Shown here: positions 5,976 to 8,678 of the stretch, piece by piece
How positions within the stretch are numbered: the stretch's first letter is position 1
How the letters are laid out: each line of letters opens with the position of its first letter
Assembly (NCBI GenBank): GCA_028695895.1
Contig: JAQVIE010000037.1
Coordinates: forward strand, 1-8,678
From: Methanospirillum sp.
GTDB lineage: Archaea > Halobacteriota > Methanomicrobia > Methanomicrobiales > Methanospirillaceae
Length of the DNA stretch: 8,678 nt
Direction of reading: 5' to 3'
Translations under genes and position numbers: made by a program
Notes under the pieces: generated by a model
The model's input: the letters and a program-made list of their open reading frames with translations, nothing else
The model's database searches: none
Told to the model about the DNA's origin: nothing

Positions 5976-6030
5976 TTATGGTCCTCTTACGGATCCTTTA
6001 TTTGGATGATGTCACACCTAAGTCCTGAAA
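5931..6030. repeat. Cluster of short TCCTG-type direct repeats
   Basis: AGTCCTGAAA occurs at 5931-5940 and again at 6021-6030, exactly 90 nt apart. Between them GATTAAATCCTG (5946-5957) is followed directly by GATTAAACCTG (5958-5968). The cluster lies in the divergent gap between the kinase remnant and the HTH-PAS gene, 60-160 nt upstream of the latter. Binding sites for a regulator are possible, but the copies are short and could be chance. Confidence 0.35.
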
Positions 6031-6054
6031 TTTGTGTCCAGTGGGATGCGTGGC

Positions 6055-6067
6055 ATATATTTATAAT
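6055..6067 (+). promoter_or_regulatory. TATA box of the HTH-PAS gene
   Basis: ATATATTTATAAT is the best archaeal TATA-like element in the window. Its TTTATAAT part is centred about 27 nt before the ATG at 6091, which predicts a transcript starting at or within a few nt of the start codon, that is a leaderless or nearly leaderless mRNA. Confidence 0.6.
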
Positions 6068-6090
6068 GGAGAAAATAAGGAAAAGGATCT

Positions 6091-7524
6091 ATGGTTGAGG
6101 AGGGGGAATTTTTAAATCGTATCCGTGGTTTGCTCAAAATTTACCCCAGAGGGCTCACAATATCAGAAATTTCCCAGCGTCTGAAATGTAACCGGAATTC
6201 AGTTGCAAAATATCTGAAAATTTTACAGATTTCAGGAACGGTTGAAATGCATCAGATGGGGGCAGCCAAGGTTTTTTATCTGTCACAATTTATCCCCATA
6301 TCCGGCCTTCTGGGTTTTACCAAGGAAGGAATTCTGGTAATTGCTAATGACGGCAAAATAATCCAGGTAAATGAATGTTTCTGCAGAATGTTTGACCTGG
6401 ATGTCACATCAATCATCGGAATATCATACCTTATGCTTCCTACAGAAATTTTGAAAGCCTTTCATTTTGACGCATACTTTGATTCTGATACAGAAACTGA
6501 ATATACTGCAGTTGTCAGTTATAATAAGTACGACTGGTGCAGATTTTTCAAGGTAAAATATATTAAAACTGTTTTTGACGATGGTCGTTCAGGCTTGACT
6601 GTGATAGTGGAAGATGTCACTTTGGAGACTGAGATAGAAGAACGACTTCGTATCAGTGAAGCCAGGTACCGTGGTATAGTTGAAGACCAGACTGAACTGA
6701 TATGCCGATATGGCTATGATGGCACCTTATCGTTTGCGAACGGAGCTTTTTGTCGGCTTTTTCAGATGAACCTGAATGAAATACTTCAACACTCCTTGTT
6801 TGACTTCTTAAAACCTGATGCTGCCAGGCAGATCATTGCCGGAATGCGTGCCTGTTCTCTTTTTTCTCCTGTTTTTGAAATAGAATTTGAATTTCATCTC
6901 CCTTCTGGCAGTTCAAGGTGGTATCACTGGGTCTCACGTATGCTTACATATGATTATGGGAGTATTTTAGAGTTTCAGGGAGTAGGCAGGGACATTACTG
7001 AGCGTAAGAACGCCGAACGGGAACTATTGATAAAAAGTCAGGAGATGGACTCTTCCATCGTCCCGATAGCATTACTCTCTCTGAAAGAATCCCTGGCATT
7101 CATGGTTGATCAGCTGGAAGGAACTGTGAATCAGATGGGTGATCCCACTTTTATCATCTCCCGTGATCGGATTGTCGTAGCCTGGAACGAAGCGATGGAG
7201 ACTCTTACCGGGCTTAATAAACGTAAGATGATCGGAACACACAAGTACAAGGAATTATTAAAAAATACAGTTCCATCTCTCCCAATTCTTGTTGACCTGT
7301 TTGATCTACCCACAAAAGAGTTAATACAGTTTTTTCCACAGGTTTCACGGGTCGGTAATAGTTTTTACACTGATGCTTTTGTTCAGACATTTCATGGTGA
7401 AAAAGGGACATATGTCTGGGCAAAAGCTTCTCCAATTTTAGATGCATCAGGAAGAGTAATCGGACATATTCAGACTATTAAGGACATGACAAACTGGAGA
7501 CGTGCAATTGAATCTGTTGCTTGA
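6091..7524 (+). CDS. HTH and triple-PAS sensor-regulator
   Basis: A 477-residue soluble protein with no membrane segment and no kinase domain. Residues about 5-65 form a winged helix-turn-helix: LTISEISQRLKCNRNSVAKYLKIL is the DNA-binding helix pair, followed by a short wing leading to KVFYL. Three PAS domains follow. PAS1 is about 72-178 (ILVIANDGKIIQVNECF, ending TVIVEDVTLE). PAS2 is about 190-306 (ARYRGIVEDQTELICRY, ending GVGRDITERKNAE). PAS3 is about 340-470 (DPTFIISRDRIVVAWNEAME, ending IQTIKDMTNWRRA). The design fits a one-component regulator in which PAS domains sense a ligand, redox state or light and the HTH binds DNA. Such proteins are common in Methanomicrobiales. The signal and targets are unknown, and no cofactor-binding residue is clear. 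The start at 6091 agrees with the TATA box spacing; an ATG at 6067 is out of frame and soon stops. Convergent with the HAD gene, 18 nt apart. Confidence 0.86.
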   Translation: MVEEGEFLNRIRGLLKIYPRGLTISEISQRLKCNRNSVAKYLKILQISGTVEMHQMGAAKVFYLSQFIPISGLLGFTKEGILVIANDGKIIQVNECFCRMFDLDVTSIIGISYLMLPTEILKAFHFDAYFDSDTETEYTAVVSYNKYDWCRFFKVKYIKTVFDDGRSGLTVIVEDVTLETEIEERLRISEARYRGIVEDQTELICRYGYDGTLSFANGAFCRLFQMNLNEILQHSLFDFLKPDAARQIIAGMRACSLFSPVFEIEFEFHLPSGSSRWYHWVSRMLTYDYGSILEFQGVGRDITERKNAERELLIKSQEMDSSIVPIALLSLKESLAFMVDQLEGTVNQMGDPTFIISRDRIVVAWNEAMETLTGLNKRKMIGTHKYKELLKNTVPSLPILVDLFDLPTKELIQFFPQVSRVGNSFYTDAFVQTFHGEKGTYVWAKASPILDASGRVIGHIQTIKDMTNWRRAIESVA

Positions 7525-7542
7525 AAAGATTGTCACCTGAAT

Positions 7543-8238
7543 TTACAGCCCTATGATTTGAAGAATATCAGAAAAGGAAGAGATAGAAAAATCAGCGACT
7601 ATTCCTTCTGAATACTCTGGTGGCAACCGGTTTCCATATTCTGCATGGACAGTGCACATCCCTGCCTTTTTTGCCGGATTAATATCATTTACAAGGTTAT
7701 CGCCGACTACACATATCTGGTGGGGCTGGATCTTCAGAAGAGATGCGGCATGGAGAAACATCGCAGGGTCAGGTTTTTTCATCCCTGCATTATCAGGGGT
7801 TACCAGGCAGTCAAAGAAAACTTCAGTCTGGATGTGAACAAGTCTCTCGGTCGCATGTTCATGGCTGGCATTGGTTACAGCACCTATCTTAAGACCAGCT
7901 GCATGGATCTTCAACAAAGTTTCAAACACTCCAGGATATGCTTCAATAGCTTCAATTTTTGCCCTGGTATAGACCTTAACAGCATGCATGAATATTTCAG
8001 GATCTGTAATTTCATGATCTGATAAAAATGACTGAATAGCCTTCGGGCTCTCCACACCAAAAGGTGAAAATAAAAAAGCCCGGATAAGGTCATCTGCTTT
8101 CCCTACCCCGACTGCCTGGACAACTTCTTTACATGCTTTTTCTTTTGCATATCCAAAGTCATACAAGGTATTGTCAAGGTCCACCAGAATCCCAAGAAAC
8201 CGGTTCCCATATCCATGTAAAATATCTGTACCTGGCAT
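7543..8238 (-). CDS. HAD-superfamily hydrolase (phosphatase-like)
   Basis: A 231-residue cytoplasmic hydrolase with all four HAD motifs: VDLDNTLYDF with nucleophile Asp20 and Asp22; AVTNAS with Thr122-Asn123; KKPDP with Lys155; and VVGDNLVNDINPAKKAGM with Asp180 and Asp185. A helical cap fills about residues 28-100, as in the subfamily that includes small-molecule phosphatases, phosphoglycolate-type phosphatases and haloacid dehalogenases. The substrate cannot be read from the sequence; a metabolite phosphatase is likeliest. Residues 1-14 precede the normal family start, but there is no later ATG before motif I. The ATG at 8238 has no ribosome binding site, so a short leader or leaderless mRNA is likely. 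It is divergent from the transporter gene and convergent with the HTH-PAS gene. Confidence 0.9.
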   Translation of the reverse strand: MPGTDILHGYGNRFLGILVDLDNTLYDFGYAKEKACKEVVQAVGVGKADDLIRAFLFSPFGVESPKAIQSFLSDHEITDPEIFMHAVKVYTRAKIEAIEAYPGVFETLLKIHAAGLKIGAVTNASHEHATERLVHIQTEVFFDCLVTPDNAGMKKPDPAMFLHAASLLKIQPHQICVVGDNLVNDINPAKKAGMCTVHAEYGNRLPPEYSEGIVADFSISSFSDILQIIGL

Positions 8239-8372
8239 AATGCTATGTTTATCAGGATATCAGTCTCCAGAGATGATAAGGGATCTCATGACCATGAACC
8301 CTCTAATAAATAAAGGGATTTTCTTATGGAACAAAAATGCAACTATACGGTATATCTTCGAACGATCCTGCT
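8239..8372. promoter_or_regulatory. Divergent intergenic region between HAD and transporter genes
   Basis: This gap must hold the promoters of both flanking genes. On the plus strand AATAAATAAA at 8305-8314 is centred about 27 nt before an ATG at 8337, and CTATAC/GTATATC at 8343-8356 lies 20-27 nt before the ATG at 8373, so the transporter start is uncertain. Two small dyads are present: TCTC-CA-GAGA at 8264-8273 and TCATG-AC-CATGA at 8286-8297. On the minus strand CTGATATCCTGATA holds a 6-nt direct repeat close to the HAD start. All are weak signals. Confidence 0.35.
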
Positions 8373-8678
8373 ATGATGACAGAAAAGGATAACCGTTTAC
8401 TGTTCACTTCCCTTTATGTGGCAGTTTTCTCAACCATGCTGGGAATTGGCATTGTAGTCCCCCTCCTTCCAAAGTTTGCCGAGACACTTGGAGCTTCAGG
8501 CTTTGGAATAGGTATGATATTCTCTTCATTTGCATTATCCCGGGCCATCACTATGCCATTTTTTGGAAGATATTCTGATGTTTTTGGAAGGCGCAGGTTC
8601 ATTATCACCGGATTGTTCCTATATGCAATATTTTCCCTTCTTTATATTCCGGCAGGTTCAGTTCTTGAATTATCAGTT
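8373..8678 (+). CDS. Major facilitator superfamily transporter, N-terminal part
   Basis: The first 102 codons of a membrane transporter that continues past the right edge. Three hydrophobic segments are visible (about 12-33, 45-62 and 76-93). The loop between the second and third carries the MFS signature motif A as GRYSDVFGRRR (residues 65-75). The first segment holds GIGIVVPLLPKF, typical of drug/proton antiporter-like or sugar-exporter-like MFS proteins. Direction and substrate cannot be inferred. The start is not certain: ATG at 8373 or 8376 fits usual MFS N-termini, while an in-frame ATG at 8337 would add 12 residues and has a TATA-like element about 27 nt upstream. No ribosome binding site is clear for any of them. 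Confidence 0.88.
   Translation, partial: MMTEKDNRLLFTSLYVAVFSTMLGIGIVVPLLPKFAETLGASGFGIGMIFSSFALSRAITMPFFGRYSDVFGRRRFIITGLFLYAIFSLLYIPAGSVLELSV

Noticed and set aside
7645..8022. A 125-codon plus-strand open frame opposite the HAD gene
   Set aside because: The minus-strand frame has all four HAD motifs, while this frame is cysteine- and serine-rich without any known pattern, so it is an antisense shadow.
8414..8608. A 64-codon minus-strand open frame at the right edge
   Set aside because: It is antisense to the transporter frame, which has clear membrane segments and the MFS motif A.
1..8678. CRISPR array, insertion sequence, tRNA or rRNA genes
   Set aside because: No regularly spaced repeats, transposase-like protein, paired terminal inverted repeats or tRNA-like clover sequence were seen on reading both strands; no search tool was used.

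Overview
The window looks like chromosomal DNA of a methanogenic euryarchaeon, most likely an order Methanomicrobiales member of the Methanospirillum kind. Four things point that way: an archaeal-type ATP-dependent DNA ligase, an archaeal SPASM radical SAM enzyme, an endonuclease of the archaeal Holliday-junction-resolvase-related family, and PAS-rich signalling proteins with an N-terminal helix-turn-helix. Base composition is moderately AT-rich. Several genes have TATA-like boxes placed for short or absent leaders. This taxonomic call is inferred from protein families only.

Left part (1-4074, all minus strand). At the edge is the 5' end of an S-adenosylmethionine-decarboxylase-like gene (speD), with a strong ribosome binding site and a perfect 7-bp dyad between a possible TATA box and the start. 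Upstream of it lies a tight three-gene run, transcribed in the order radical SAM/SPASM enzyme, metallo-beta-lactamase-fold hydrolase (YycJ/WalJ-like), ATP-dependent DNA ligase. The gaps are 40 nt and about 8-17 nt, so this is probably one operon. The hydrolase carries a short cysteine-rich C-terminal tail built from an imperfect repeat.

Middle part (4075-6090). A 77-bp divergent promoter separates the radical SAM gene from a plus-strand pair: a single-domain CheY-like response regulator and a membrane-anchored, coiled-coil-linked PD-(D/E)XK endonuclease. Convergent to these is a second single-domain response regulator (Rcp1-like). Directly upstream of it sits a decayed histidine-kinase ATPase domain, in which the N box and parts of the G1 and G2 boxes are still legible around an in-frame stop. 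No intact kinase for either regulator lies in the window.

Right part (6091-8678). A helix-turn-helix plus three-PAS-domain protein with no kinase domain is preceded by a good TATA box and is probably leaderless. A convergent HAD-family phosphatase-like gene follows. Divergent from that, at the right edge, is the 5' end of a major-facilitator transporter.

Themes: DNA joining and processing genes (ligase, metallo-hydrolase, resolvase-like nuclease) lie among orphan signalling genes. The least explained combination is the radical SAM/SPASM enzyme in the same transcription unit as the hydrolase and ligase. No CRISPR array, rRNA, tRNA or insertion sequence was seen.
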